Source: an uncultured Collinsella sp. (GTDB lineage Bacteria > Actinomycetota > Coriobacteriia > Coriobacteriales > Coriobacteriaceae). From it: a stretch of DNA of 30,143 nt. The DNA lies in the NCBI GenBank assembly GCA_902496945.1, contig CABVDE010000022.1, forward strand, positions 1 to 30,143, given 5' to 3'. Below are positions 1 to 6,643 of the stretch, one piece after another; the stretch's first letter is position 1, and every line of letters starts with the position of its first letter. A model generated the notes under the pieces. It made no database searches. It was not told the DNA's origin and saw only the letters and a list, made by a program, of their open reading frames with translations. The position numbers were made by a program, and so were the translations under genes.

Positions 1-963
1 CTCGATGCCGGCGAGCTCGGCGATCTTGGCGGCAGCCATGCCGGGGATGCGGTGATCGAGAGCGCCGTTCTTGAACATGGCGGCACGCAGGGCCTCCATC
101 TCGGCACCCTGCTTGACGAAGTAGCAGCCGCGCTTCTGGAACTCGGCCTTAACCTGGTCATAGATGGTGTCGATGACGGTCACGGACTGCTCGGAAGCGC
201 AGATCATGCCGTTGTCGAAGGTCTTGGAGTGGATGATGGAGTTGACGGCGAGCAGCACGTCGGCGGTGTCGTCGATGATGACCGGGGTGTTACCGGCGCC
301 GACGCCCAGGGCGGGCTTGCCCGAGGAGTAAGCGGCCTTGACCATGCCCGGGCCACCGGTAGCGAGGATGATGTCGACGTCGCGCATGACCATGTTGGTC
401 AGCTCGATGGAGGGGACATCGACCCAGCCGATGATGCCCTCGGGGGCGCCAGCCTTGACGGCGGCGTCAAGCACGAGCTTGGCGGCGGCGATGGTGCACT
501 TGGCGGCAGCCGGGTGCGGGGAGATGATGATGCCGTTGCGGGTCTTCAGGCTGATCAGCGTCTTGAAGATCGCGGTGGAAGTGGGGTTGGTCGTCGGGAT
601 GACGGCGCCCACGATACCGATGGGCTCGGCGATCTTGGTGATGCCGTAGGCCTCGTCGCGCTCCAGGACACCACAGGTCTTGGTGTCCTTGTAAGCGTTG
701 TAGATGTACTCTGCGGCGTAGTGGTTCTTGATGACCTTGTCCTCAAGAACGCCGCGGCCGGTCTCCTCGATGGCCATCTTCGCCAACGGGATACGGGCCT
801 TGTTGGCGGCCATGGCGGCCTCGTAGAAGATCTTATCGACCTGCTCCTGCGTGTACGTAGCAAAAAGCGCCTGGGCCTCTCGCATCTGAGCGAGCTTAGC
901 CTCAAGCGCCTCTACGTTGTCCACAATTGCGGGAGTAGTGTTTTCCGGTGACTTTTTCACCAT
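1..963 (-). CDS. adhE: Bifunctional acetaldehyde-CoA/alcohol dehydrogenase, N-terminal part (cut by window edge)
   Basis: The minus-strand frame is open from an ATG at 961-963 to the window edge, giving the first 321 residues. It reads as the CoA-dependent aldehyde dehydrogenase half of AdhE, which reduces acetyl-CoA to acetaldehyde with NADH during fermentation. Visible motifs are IPTTNPTS near residue 122, the nucleotide-binding GVGAGN near 221, and the catalytic Cys255 in GMICASEQS. A good ribosome binding site (AAGGAG) lies just upstream of the ATG. Full AdhE proteins are about 870 residues with a C-terminal iron alcohol dehydrogenase, which is outside the window. A stand-alone acetaldehyde dehydrogenase therefore cannot be excluded, though the N-terminus is typical of AdhE. 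It is divergent from the transposase gene, with a 332-bp spacer holding a palindrome. Confidence 0.93.
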   Translation of the reverse strand, partial: MVKKSPENTTPAIVDNVEALEAKLAQMREAQALFATYTQEQVDKIFYEAAMAANKARIPLAKMAIEETGRGVLEDKVIKNHYAAEYIYNAYKDTKTCGVLERDEAYGITKIAEPIGIVGAVIPTTNPTSTAIFKTLISLKTRNGIIISPHPAAAKCTIAAAKLVLDAAVKAGAPEGIIGWVDVPSIELTNMVMRDVDIILATGGPGMVKAAYSSGKPALGVGAGNTPVIIDDTADVLLAVNSIIHSKTFDNGMICASEQSVTVIDTIYDQVKAEFQKRGCYFVKQGAEMEALRAAMFKNGALDHRIPGMAAAKIAELAGIE

Positions 964-1003
964 TTGTGTCTCCTTGCGATCGGAGATTTACCCTACGTTT
1001 TGA

Positions 1004-1032
1004 ATGATAGCAATAAATAATTCGATAACCGG
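1004..1032 (-). promoter_or_regulatory. Candidate adhE promoter (extended -10)
   Basis: On the minus strand TGC-TATCAT (-10 hexamer at 1004-1009) gives an extended -10, with a weak CCGGTT in the -35 position at 1027-1032 (17-base spacer). Transcription would start near 997, about 34 bases before the ATG. The call is from sequence only. Confidence 0.4.
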
Positions 1033-1056
1033 TAAGATTCCCGTAAAAGGCACACT

Positions 1057-1084
1057 AAAACGCTTCAATAAAATGAAGCGTTTT
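1057..1084. promoter_or_regulatory. Perfect 11-bp palindrome upstream of adhE (operator or hairpin)
   Basis: The arms AAAACGCTTCA (1057-1067) and TGAAGCGTTTT (1074-1084) are perfect complements around a 6-base spacer (1068-1073). It sits about 95 bp upstream of the adhE ATG and about 33 bp outside the left repeat of the transposase unit. It could be a regulator site for adhE. Because the stem ends in A4/T4 it could also act as a short bidirectional terminator that insulates adhE. It does not look like the usual Rex site (TTGTGA half-sites). Confidence 0.5.
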
Positions 1085-1116
1085 AACTAAAACTATCTGC
1101 CTGCTGTATCGCCCCG

Positions 1117-1167
1117 CTCATTGGGGACAGGCTTACATGAGTGCTTACACTCATTTGGGACAGACAT
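1117..1167 (-). repeat. Left REP-like inverted repeat flanking the RAYT gene
   Basis: Its reverse complement matches 2110-2160 at 46 of 51 positions. Inside it, ATGAGTG (1137-1143) and CACTCAT (1148-1154) form a perfect 7-bp hairpin with a 4-base loop. TGTCCC-AATGAG motifs occur on both sides of this hairpin as a short direct repeat. This fits a REP sequence recognised by the transposase encoded between the two copies. Confidence 0.85.
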
Positions 1168-1295
1168 CGTTTTGCCATTTTGCCGTTCTGGACCTGTTTT
1201 TGCCACCTATTGGATATAAATAGTTCACAGCCTCAGCATTTCGCGTTCCTTCTCTCCTTTTAGGTGTTGCCTGTTCGGTTTTGAAAGGAGAGATT

Positions 1296-2102
1296 ATGGC
1301 TCGATGCGCCCGCGCTGTTTCGCTCACCGGCTATTACCACGTCTTTGACCGTGGCAACTCCAAACAGATTATCGAAGATGACTCCGACCGATATCGTTTC
1401 TTATCGGACATCTCCGACAGGTTTGTATGCCATAAAGTGGCGGTGTTGGCTTGGTGCCTTATGGACAACCACTTCCATTTGATGGTTGATGACCCATATG
1501 ACAACCTTTCAAAGGCAATGCAGTGCGCACTGACGGCGTATGCTAAATATTTCAATGGAAAAACGGGAAGAACGGGGCATCTGTTTGACAATCGCTATTC
1601 GCGGGTTGCGGTTGAGTCGGACACACAGGCGGTGCAGCTACTCGATTATATCCATCTCAATCCTGTGAAAGGTGCAATCGACTCTCTCGGAGCATACCGC
1701 TGGTCAAGCTTTAGGGCATACCAGCTGGGCTACGACCCCTTTGACATCTGTGTTGCGGCCCCTATGCTCGATATTGTCGGAGGCTCCCGTTGCTATTGCG
1801 AACATCTCGAGGAAGTTGCCGGGCGCATCTGGTCAGTGGAGGTTCTTCCACGTCGGCGGATCCCCGATGAGGAGGCCCTTTCCGTTGCGCGCGAAGTCCT
1901 GCCGGGCATAGATCCTGCGCTGCTCAAGGCCTTGCCTCGTCTCGAACGCGATGCGTGTCTGCTGAGGCTCAGGCGGGCGCATCTCACGGTCAAGCAAATT
2001 GCCCGTATCACCGGTATCGGCGCTACAAGCGTGACCAAGGCCACCGCGGGCTGGAAAGATGCAGCGTTAGGCGGGACAGGAACTGATCGTGGCGCCGCAT
2101 GA
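1296..2102 (+). CDS. REP-associated tyrosine transposase (RAYT), Y1_Tnp family
   Basis: This 268-residue protein has the HUH single-strand DNA transposase fold: HFH at residues 59-61 in DNHFHLM and a candidate catalytic tyrosine (Y82 or Y85) in AYAKYFN. IHLNPVK near 119 is typical of the RAYT/Y1_Tnp family. Residues about 190-250 form an extra C-terminal DNA-binding part with a helix-turn-helix-like stretch (LTVKQIARITG), absent from short IS200 TnpA proteins. The ATG at 1296 is chosen because AAAGGAG (1284-1290) lies 5 bases before it; an in-frame TTG at 1281 has no such site. RAYTs cut and move REP hairpins, and here the gene lies between two inverted REP copies. It is visibly AT-richer than its neighbours, consistent with acquisition. 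The frame is intact. Confidence 0.9.
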   Translation: MARCARAVSLTGYYHVFDRGNSKQIIEDDSDRYRFLSDISDRFVCHKVAVLAWCLMDNHFHLMVDDPYDNLSKAMQCALTAYAKYFNGKTGRTGHLFDNRYSRVAVESDTQAVQLLDYIHLNPVKGAIDSLGAYRWSSFRAYQLGYDPFDICVAAPMLDIVGGSRCYCEHLEEVAGRIWSVEVLPRRRIPDEEALSVAREVLPGIDPALLKALPRLERDACLLRLRRAHLTVKQIARITGIGATSVTKATAGWKDAALGGTGTDRGAA

Positions 2103-2109
2103 GCGCGTC

Positions 2110-2160
2110 ATGTTTGTCCCCAATGCGTGAAAGCACTCATGTAAGTCTGTCCCCAATGAG
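2110..2160 (+). repeat. Right REP-like inverted repeat flanking the RAYT gene
   Basis: This is the inverted partner of 1117-1167 (46/51 identical) and begins 8 bases after the transposase stop codon. Its hairpin arms carry one mismatch (ATGCGTG with CACTCAT) where the left copy is perfect. The two copies define a 1,044-bp unit. Confidence 0.85.
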
Positions 2161-2210
2161 TGCGCATGTGAGTGGTAGTCCTCTTGCGATCAGCTGGTGG
2201 TCAATACACC

Positions 2211-2243
2211 AAAAAGGCGCCCTCCGTAGGGGAGGACGCCTTT
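2211..2243 (-). terminator. Intrinsic terminator of rpmB
   Basis: Read on the minus strand, AAAGGCG/CGCCTTT plus a CCTCC/GGAGG inner stem (one C-A mismatch) make a 13-position hairpin with a 5-base loop, followed by a T run. It lies about 70 bases after the rpmB stop. Confidence 0.88.
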
Positions 2244-2311
2244 GGTAAGTTCTATGTGAACGCGAGGTCTTTGACCCGGAGAGTCCGAGGTACTTGTTGG
2301 TAAGACCTTAT

Positions 2312-2500
2312 TTAGGAGCGCGCAACCTTGCCGGACTTGAGGCAGGTGGAGCAAACGTTCATCTTGCGACGGTGACCATCGACGACGACGTAGACGCGCT
2401 GGATGTTGGGGCGGAACTTACGGTTGGTGACGCGGTGAGAGTGGCTGATGGAGCGACCGGCAACGGGGTGCTTACCGCAAACTTCGCAAACTTTGGACAT
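2312..2500 (-). CDS. rpmB: 50S ribosomal protein L28 (zinc-type)
   Basis: This 62-residue protein is a component of the large ribosomal subunit. It begins MSKVCEVCGK and carries CxxC at residues 5-8 and a second CxxC (CSTC) near the C-terminus, so it is the zinc-binding C+ form of L28. The core SHSHRVTNRKF is typical. The ATG at 2498-2500 is preceded by a strong GGAGG site; frames extending upstream of it add unrelated residues. It is monocistronic, transcribed away from the pyr operon, and has its own terminator. Confidence 0.95.
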   Translation of the reverse strand: MSKVCEVCGKHPVAGRSISHSHRVTNRKFRPNIQRVYVVVDGHRRKMNVCSTCLKSGKVARS

Positions 2501-2554
2501 AACTGACCCTCCTTGGGCGACAAACGAACATGTCGCGTTAACAAACAAGCCTGA

Positions 2555-2563
2555 ACTATAGCA
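2555..2563 (-). promoter_or_regulatory. Candidate rpmB promoter, extended -10 TGCTATAGT
   Basis: On the minus strand TGC-TATAGT forms a strong extended -10 about 55 bases upstream of the rpmB start codon. No good -35 is seen at 17 bases; TTGCGC lies 20 bases upstream. The same nonamer precedes rpsT. Confidence 0.5.
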
Positions 2564-2727
2564 CAGAAGCAGCTCTCTGTGCGCAATCTACACAGAGATA
2601 TTCCTCTTTCGGCGATAGTGTGCACGCCACGGCCCTGGACGTAGATCTGATTTGCGTGCAGCAGAGGGGATTATGCCAGCTCGAACCGAGGTTTTCAAGT
2701 TCGTCCCGCAAATATATTTAGGTTTAT

Positions 2728-2757
2728 GGAGCGATTGGCTCCGTTTACGGATCGCTC
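2728..2757 (+). other. Overlapping inverted repeats in the rpmB-pyrR spacer
   Basis: GGAGC (2728-2732) can pair with GCTCC (2738-2742), or GAGCGAT (2729-2735) can pair with ATCGCTC (2751-2757). The two stems exclude each other. The element lies upstream of the proposed pyr promoter, so it may be a DNA site or an outer leader if transcription starts earlier. Its role is unknown. Confidence 0.4.
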
Positions 2758-2768
2758 TGTATTTATGC

Positions 2769-2797
2769 TCGCAATTAAGCCCGAGGTTGGCTACACT
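2769..2797 (+). promoter_or_regulatory. Candidate pyr operon promoter
   Basis: GGC-TACACT (-10 hexamer 2792-2797) is preceded at 17 bases by TCGCAA, a poor -35. A start near 2804 would give a leader of about 150 bases that contains the attenuator. Confidence 0.4.
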
Positions 2798-2814
2798 ATT
2801 TCTTGACCATTAAA

Positions 2815-2913
2815 GGGGTACGAGATACCCACATGGAATTACATAGCTGCCATGCGAGCAGCCCTTCCTGTGGGTGTCTGGTCCGCTTTGAGCGGTCGGG
2901 CATCTATTTTTTT
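2815..2913 (+). promoter_or_regulatory. pyr operon leader attenuator (terminator/antiterminator)
   Basis: The terminator has a left arm at 2873-2887 and a right arm at 2891-2904 joined by a UUG loop. It makes 14 pairs (including several G-U) with one bulge, followed by TA and seven Ts at 2907-2913. An alternative stem pairs ACCCACA (2827-2833) with TGTGGGT (2869-2875), enclosing a GCTGC/GCAGC hairpin (2846-2862), and overlaps the terminator's left arm. A third 5' hairpin, GGGTA/TACCC (2816-2830), competes for the ACCC of the antiterminator. This fits attenuation by PyrR, whose gene follows. The classical Bacillus PyrR-binding consensus is not evident, so the sensor step is inferred. Confidence 0.65.
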
Positions 2914-2952
2914 GACTGTGTCAGCAGTCAAGACATGTGAGGAAGGAGATCG

Positions 2953-3537
2953 ATGGGCACGACTTCCCCCAAGGCGGTCATCATGGACGAGACCGCCGTC
3001 AACCGAGCGATGACCCGCATCGCGCACGAGATCCTCGAGCGCAACGAGGGCTGTGAAGACCTCGCTCTGGTTGGCATCGTCACGCGCGGCGACCTTCTGG
3101 CAAAGAAGCTCGCCGAGGAGATCAAGGAGATCGAGGGCGTCGACGTTCCGCTCGGCAGCCTGGACATCAGCTTCTACCGCGATGACTATGCGACCAATTT
3201 CGCTCCCGCGATCCACGCTACTAACATTCCCTTCAGCGTCGACGGCAAGCGCGTCGTGCTGGTGGACGACATCCTCTATACGGGTCGAACCATCCGCGCC
3301 GCGCTGGACGCCGTTATGGACCTGGGCCGTCCGAGCCGCATCGAGCTGGCAGTTCTCGTTGACCGCGGTCACCGCGAGCTCCCCATCTCGCCGGACTTTG
3401 TCGGCAAGAACGTCCCCTCGTCGCACGAGGAGAACGTGCACCTATATATGAAGGAAGTCGACGGCCGTACCGCTGTCGAGATCAACGACGTCGCGCCGGG
3501 CTCCCATGTGGGTTCCGCGCCGCTGGGAGGTGAGTAG
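2953..3537 (+). CDS. pyrR: Bifunctional pyr operon regulator / uracil phosphoribosyltransferase
   Basis: PyrR binds pyr leader RNA in response to UMP and may convert uracil plus PRPP to UMP. The 194-residue protein shows the phosphoribosyltransferase fold, with the PRPP-binding signature VVLVDDILYTGRT at 101-113, GIVTRGD near 41 and SLDISFYRDD near 69. The family is usually about 180 residues; the extra length is a short C-terminal tail. The ATG follows GGAAGGAG. It is the first gene of the pyr operon and is preceded by the attenuator it probably controls. Confidence 0.95.
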   Translation: MGTTSPKAVIMDETAVNRAMTRIAHEILERNEGCEDLALVGIVTRGDLLAKKLAEEIKEIEGVDVPLGSLDISFYRDDYATNFAPAIHATNIPFSVDGKRVVLVDDILYTGRTIRAALDAVMDLGRPSRIELAVLVDRGHRELPISPDFVGKNVPSSHEENVHLYMKEVDGRTAVEINDVAPGSHVGSAPLGGE

Positions 3538-3541
3538 TACC

Positions 3542-4486
3542 GTGGCGTTCAACCATAAGCACCTGATCGACATTACCGAGTACTCCGAAGAGGACATCAA
3601 GCTCATCCTCGAGACCGCCAAGGCGTTCTCCGAGGTCAACGAGCGTGCCATCAAGAAGGTCCCCACGCTCAAGGGCAAGACCATCGTCAACATGTTCAAT
3701 GAGCCCTCGACGCGTACCCGCAGCTCCTTCGAGCTCGCCGAGAAACGTCTTTCGGCCGACAGCCTCAATTTTGGCGGCTCCTCGACCTCCACGGTCAAGG
3801 GCGAGAGCCTCGTCGACACCGTTGAGACCCTCAATGCCTACAAGATCGACTGCATCGTCGTGCGCGACAAGCACGCCGGCGCTCCCTACATCGTCACGCA
3901 GAACTCGCCCGCGAGCGTCATCTGCGCCGGCGACGGCAAGCACAACCACCCCACGCAGGCCCTGCTGGACCTGTACACCATCTGGGAGCACAAGGGCGAC
4001 TTCCACGGCCTGAAGGTCGCCGTGGTCGGCGATATCGCCCACTCCCGCGTCTGCGGCTCGCTGATCCCTGCCCTTAAGATCATGGGCTGCGAGACCTACG
4101 CCGTCGCCCCCGGCACGCTGCTGCCTCCGGCGCCCGAGGTTCTGGGCTGCGACCACGTGACGAGCGACCTCGATTCCGTCCTGCCCGAGCTGGATGTCGT
4201 CTACATGCTGCGCGTGCAGCAGGAGCGCCTCGAGGGCGCCCCGTTCCCGACCATTCGCGAGTACCACAAGCTCTTCGGCCTGACCAAGGACCGCGAGAAG
4301 CTCATGAAGCCCGACGCTATCATCTGCCACCCGGGCCCCATCAACCGCGGCGTCGAGTTCGACTCCTATATGGCCGACCACCCGCAACGCTCCGTCATTC
4401 TGGAGCAGGTCTACGCCGGTATCTGCGTGCGTATGGCTATCCTGTATCTGCTGCTTGGAGGTGCCGATAATGGCCTTGCTTCTTAA
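3542..4486 (+). CDS. pyrB: Aspartate carbamoyltransferase catalytic subunit
   Basis: This 314-residue enzyme condenses carbamoyl phosphate and aspartate to N-carbamoylaspartate, the first committed step of pyrimidine synthesis. STRTRS (56-61) is the carbamoyl-phosphate site; HPTQ (136-139), MLRVQQER (222-229) and HPGPINRG (263-270) complete the active site. The GTG at 3542 is chosen because GGAGGTGA lies 8-9 bases upstream and the product then begins MAFNHKHLIDI, as in homologues. It starts 4 bases after pyrR and overlaps pyrC. No pyrI regulatory-subunit gene is present. Confidence 0.96.
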   Translation: MAFNHKHLIDITEYSEEDIKLILETAKAFSEVNERAIKKVPTLKGKTIVNMFNEPSTRTRSSFELAEKRLSADSLNFGGSSTSTVKGESLVDTVETLNAYKIDCIVVRDKHAGAPYIVTQNSPASVICAGDGKHNHPTQALLDLYTIWEHKGDFHGLKVAVVGDIAHSRVCGSLIPALKIMGCETYAVAPGTLLPPAPEVLGCDHVTSDLDSVLPELDVVYMLRVQQERLEGAPFPTIREYHKLFGLTKDREKLMKPDAIICHPGPINRGVEFDSYMADHPQRSVILEQVYAGICVRMAILYLLLGGADNGLAS

Positions 4487-5759
4487 GAACGCCCACGTCG
4501 TCGACCCGTCCGTCGAGCTTGACGGTGTCGTTGACGTCCTGATTGCCGGCGACAAGATTGCCGAGGTCGGTGAGAATCTCGCCGTCGAGGGAGCCGAGGT
4601 CCGCGACCTTTCCGGCAAGTACCTCGTCCCTGGCCTGGTGGACATGCATGTTCACCTGCGTGAGCCCGGCTACGAGGTCAAAGAGGACATCGAGAGCGGT
4701 ACCCGCGCGGCTGCCAAGGGCGGCTTCACCGGCGTGTGCGCCATGCCCAACACCGACCCCGTCACCGATAACGGCACCGTCGTGGAGTTCGTCAAGTCCC
4801 GCGCTGCCGAGGTCGGTCACTGCCGCGTCTATCCGTCGGGTGCCATGACCCGCGGTCTTAAGGGCGAGGCCATGTCCGAGATGGGCGACATGGTCGCCCA
4901 CGGCGCCGTCGCCTTCACCGACGACGGTCGCGGCGTGCAGGGCGCGGGCATGCTCCGTCGCTGCATGGACTACGGCAAGATGTTCGGCAAGGTCTTTATG
5001 AGCCACTGCCAGGACGAGGATCTGGTCGGTCACGGCCAGATCAACGAGGGCAAGGTCTCGACCCGCCTGGCCCTCGAGGGCTGGCCGGTCGCCGGCGAGG
5101 AGCTTCAGATCGCCCGTGACATCGAGATCGCCAAGCTGACCGGTGCCAAGCTGCACATCCAGCACATTTCCACCGCCCACGGCCTTGAGCTCGTGCGTGC
5201 CGGTAAGGCCGCCGGCGTGCAGGTTACCTGCGAGGCCACCCCGCACCACATGTTCCTGACCGAGAACGACCTGGACGAGACGTACAACACCTCGCTCAAG
5301 GTCAACCCGCCGCTGCGTACCGAGAGGGATGCCGAGGCCATCCGTCAGGGCGTCATCGACGGCACCGTCGACGCCATCGTCACCGACCACGCTCCCCACA
5401 CCCCGTGGGAGAAGGCCCGCGAGTTTGAGCTTGCGCCCTTCGGCATGATCGGCCTTGAGACCTCGCTGTCGCTCGTGCTTACCGAGCTGGTCAACACGGG
5501 TAAGATGAGCATGGGCCGTATGGTCGAGCTCATGGCCATCAAGCCGCGTGAAATCTTGGGTTTGGACCAGGTTCAGGTTAAGGCGGGTTCCGTTGCCGAT
5601 CTGACCGTCTTCGACGCGTCCGCCACCTGGACGGTTGGCGAGGACGGCTACGAGTCGCGCGCCGAAAACTCCGGTTTTGCCGGCCGCACGCTCACCGGTC
5701 GTGCCACCGATGTATTTGTCGGCGGCAAGCAGACGCTCGCCGACGGCTGCATCTGCTAG
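4470..5759 (+). CDS. pyrC: Dihydroorotase, type I
   Basis: This 429-residue zinc amidohydrolase closes N-carbamoylaspartate to dihydroorotate. Metal ligands are visible as HxH (H60, H62 in DMHVHLREPG), D151 in FTDDGRG, H179 in MSHCQD, H232 in QHIS and D306 in TDHAPH. This D-bridged pattern and length mark the type I form of Bacillus and actinobacteria. The ATG at 4470 has GGAGGTG just upstream and overlaps the end of pyrB by 17 bases, implying coupled translation. Confidence 0.96.
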   Translation: MALLLKNAHVVDPSVELDGVVDVLIAGDKIAEVGENLAVEGAEVRDLSGKYLVPGLVDMHVHLREPGYEVKEDIESGTRAAAKGGFTGVCAMPNTDPVTDNGTVVEFVKSRAAEVGHCRVYPSGAMTRGLKGEAMSEMGDMVAHGAVAFTDDGRGVQGAGMLRRCMDYGKMFGKVFMSHCQDEDLVGHGQINEGKVSTRLALEGWPVAGEELQIARDIEIAKLTGAKLHIQHISTAHGLELVRAGKAAGVQVTCEATPHHMFLTENDLDETYNTSLKVNPPLRTERDAEAIRQGVIDGTVDAIVTDHAPHTPWEKAREFELAPFGMIGLETSLSLVLTELVNTGKMSMGRMVELMAIKPREILGLDQVQVKAGSVADLTVFDASATWTVGEDGYESRAENSGFAGRTLTGRATDVFVGGKQTLADGCIC

Positions 5760-5779
5760 CATAGCCTTATCGCTTTTGT

Positions 5780-5807
5780 GCGCGGCGCCCTTGCGGTGCC
5801 GCGCTTT
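5780..5807 (+). terminator. Hairpin between pyrC and pyrK (partial terminator or processing site)
   Basis: GCGCGGCGCC (5780-5789) pairs with GGTGCCGCGC (5795-5804) over 10 bp with one G-U and a 5-base loop. A short, broken T stretch (TTTCTGTT) follows. It sits in the only sizeable gap of the pyr operon, so read-through is expected. Confidence 0.5.
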
Positions 5808-5820
5808 CTGTTCGTTTGGT

Positions 5821-5836
5821 CCATGCAACCGCATGG
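5821..5836 (+). other. Perfect 6-bp hairpin before pyrK
   Basis: CCATGC (5821-5826) and GCATGG (5831-5836) flank an AACC loop. It lies directly before the pyrK ribosome binding region (GGAG at 5843-5846) and might influence initiation or protect processed mRNA. Confidence 0.4.
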
Positions 5837-5851
5837 GGGATTGGAGCGTCT

Positions 5852-6643
5852 ATGCCCACACCTTCCACTGCACGCATGCACGACTTCGAGGTCGTCTCGA
5901 ACCAGGAGATCGCCGACGGCATCTTCTCGCTCGTCATCTCGGCCCCCAAGCTTGCAAGTGCGCTCAAGCCCGGTCAGTTTGTGAACATCGCCGTACCCGG
6001 CGATGCCTCTTCGCTGCTTCGCGTGCCTTTGAGCTTCTATCGCGCCGACGCCCAGGCCGGCACCGTCGAGCTGTGGTACGCCGTCGTGGGCGATGACACC
6101 CGTCGCCTGTCGCTGATGGGCCCCGGCTCCAGGTCCAACTTGCTGGGCCCGGGCGGCCGCGGCTGGCTCGTTCCCGAGGGCACCGGGAAGGCGCTGCTCG
6201 TGGCGGGCGGCATCGGCGTTCCGCCCGTGCTGTGCCTGGCCGGCATGCTTGCCGAGCAGGGTGTGGACGTGGACGTGTGCCTGGGCTTTGGCACCGCGTC
6301 CAAGGCAGTGGGCATCGATGAGTTCCGTGCGCTGGGCGCCACGGTCAACGTGTGCACCGACGACGGCACGCTGGGCACGCACGGCTTTTGCACCGACCCG
6401 GCAGCCGAGCTGCTCGGCGAGGGCGGCTACGACTACGTGGCCAGCTGCGGTCCCGCTGTCATGATGAAGAAGGTCGCCGCTGCTGCCGCCGAGGCCGGCG
6501 CGTACTGCGAGGTGTCGCTCGAGCGCATGATGAGCTGCGGCTTTGGCGCCTGCAACACCTGCAATGTCGAGACGGTCGACGGTATGAAGGGTGCCTGCAT
6601 GTGCGGCCCCGTGTTCGATGGTTCCAAGGTGGTGGTCTTCTAG
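5852..6643 (+). CDS. pyrK: Dihydroorotate dehydrogenase electron transfer subunit
   Basis: PyrK is the FAD/[2Fe-2S] partner that passes electrons from the PyrD flavin to NAD+ in type 1B dihydroorotate dehydrogenase. The 263-residue protein has the ferredoxin-reductase FAD motif RVPLS (57-61), the nucleotide motif GGIGVPP (119-125), and a C-terminal cluster site with C229, C234, C237 and C249. An additional C251 is present in ACMCGPVF where homologues usually have a non-cysteine. The ATG at 5852 follows GGAG by 5 bases; an in-frame TTG at 5816 would pass through a hairpin and is less likely. The pyrD gene follows immediately. Confidence 0.95.
   Translation: MPTPSTARMHDFEVVSNQEIADGIFSLVISAPKLASALKPGQFVNIAVPGDASSLLRVPLSFYRADAQAGTVELWYAVVGDDTRRLSLMGPGSRSNLLGPGGRGWLVPEGTGKALLVAGGIGVPPVLCLAGMLAEQGVDVDVCLGFGTASKAVGIDEFRALGATVNVCTDDGTLGTHGFCTDPAAELLGEGGYDYVASCGPAVMMKKVAAAAAEAGAYCEVSLERMMSCGFGACNTCNVETVDGMKGACMCGPVFDGSKVVVF

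Noticed and set aside
52..951. Long plus-strand open frame of 299 codons at the window start
   Set aside because: It is antisense to adhE, which has conserved motifs throughout; the plus-strand product is low-complexity G/D/V-rich and matches no family I know.
1296..2102. Classification as an ordinary IS200/IS605 TnpA
   Set aside because: The protein is much longer than TnpA-IS200, has an extra C-terminal helix-turn-helix part, and is flanked by inverted REP-like repeats with no tnpB; RAYT fits better.
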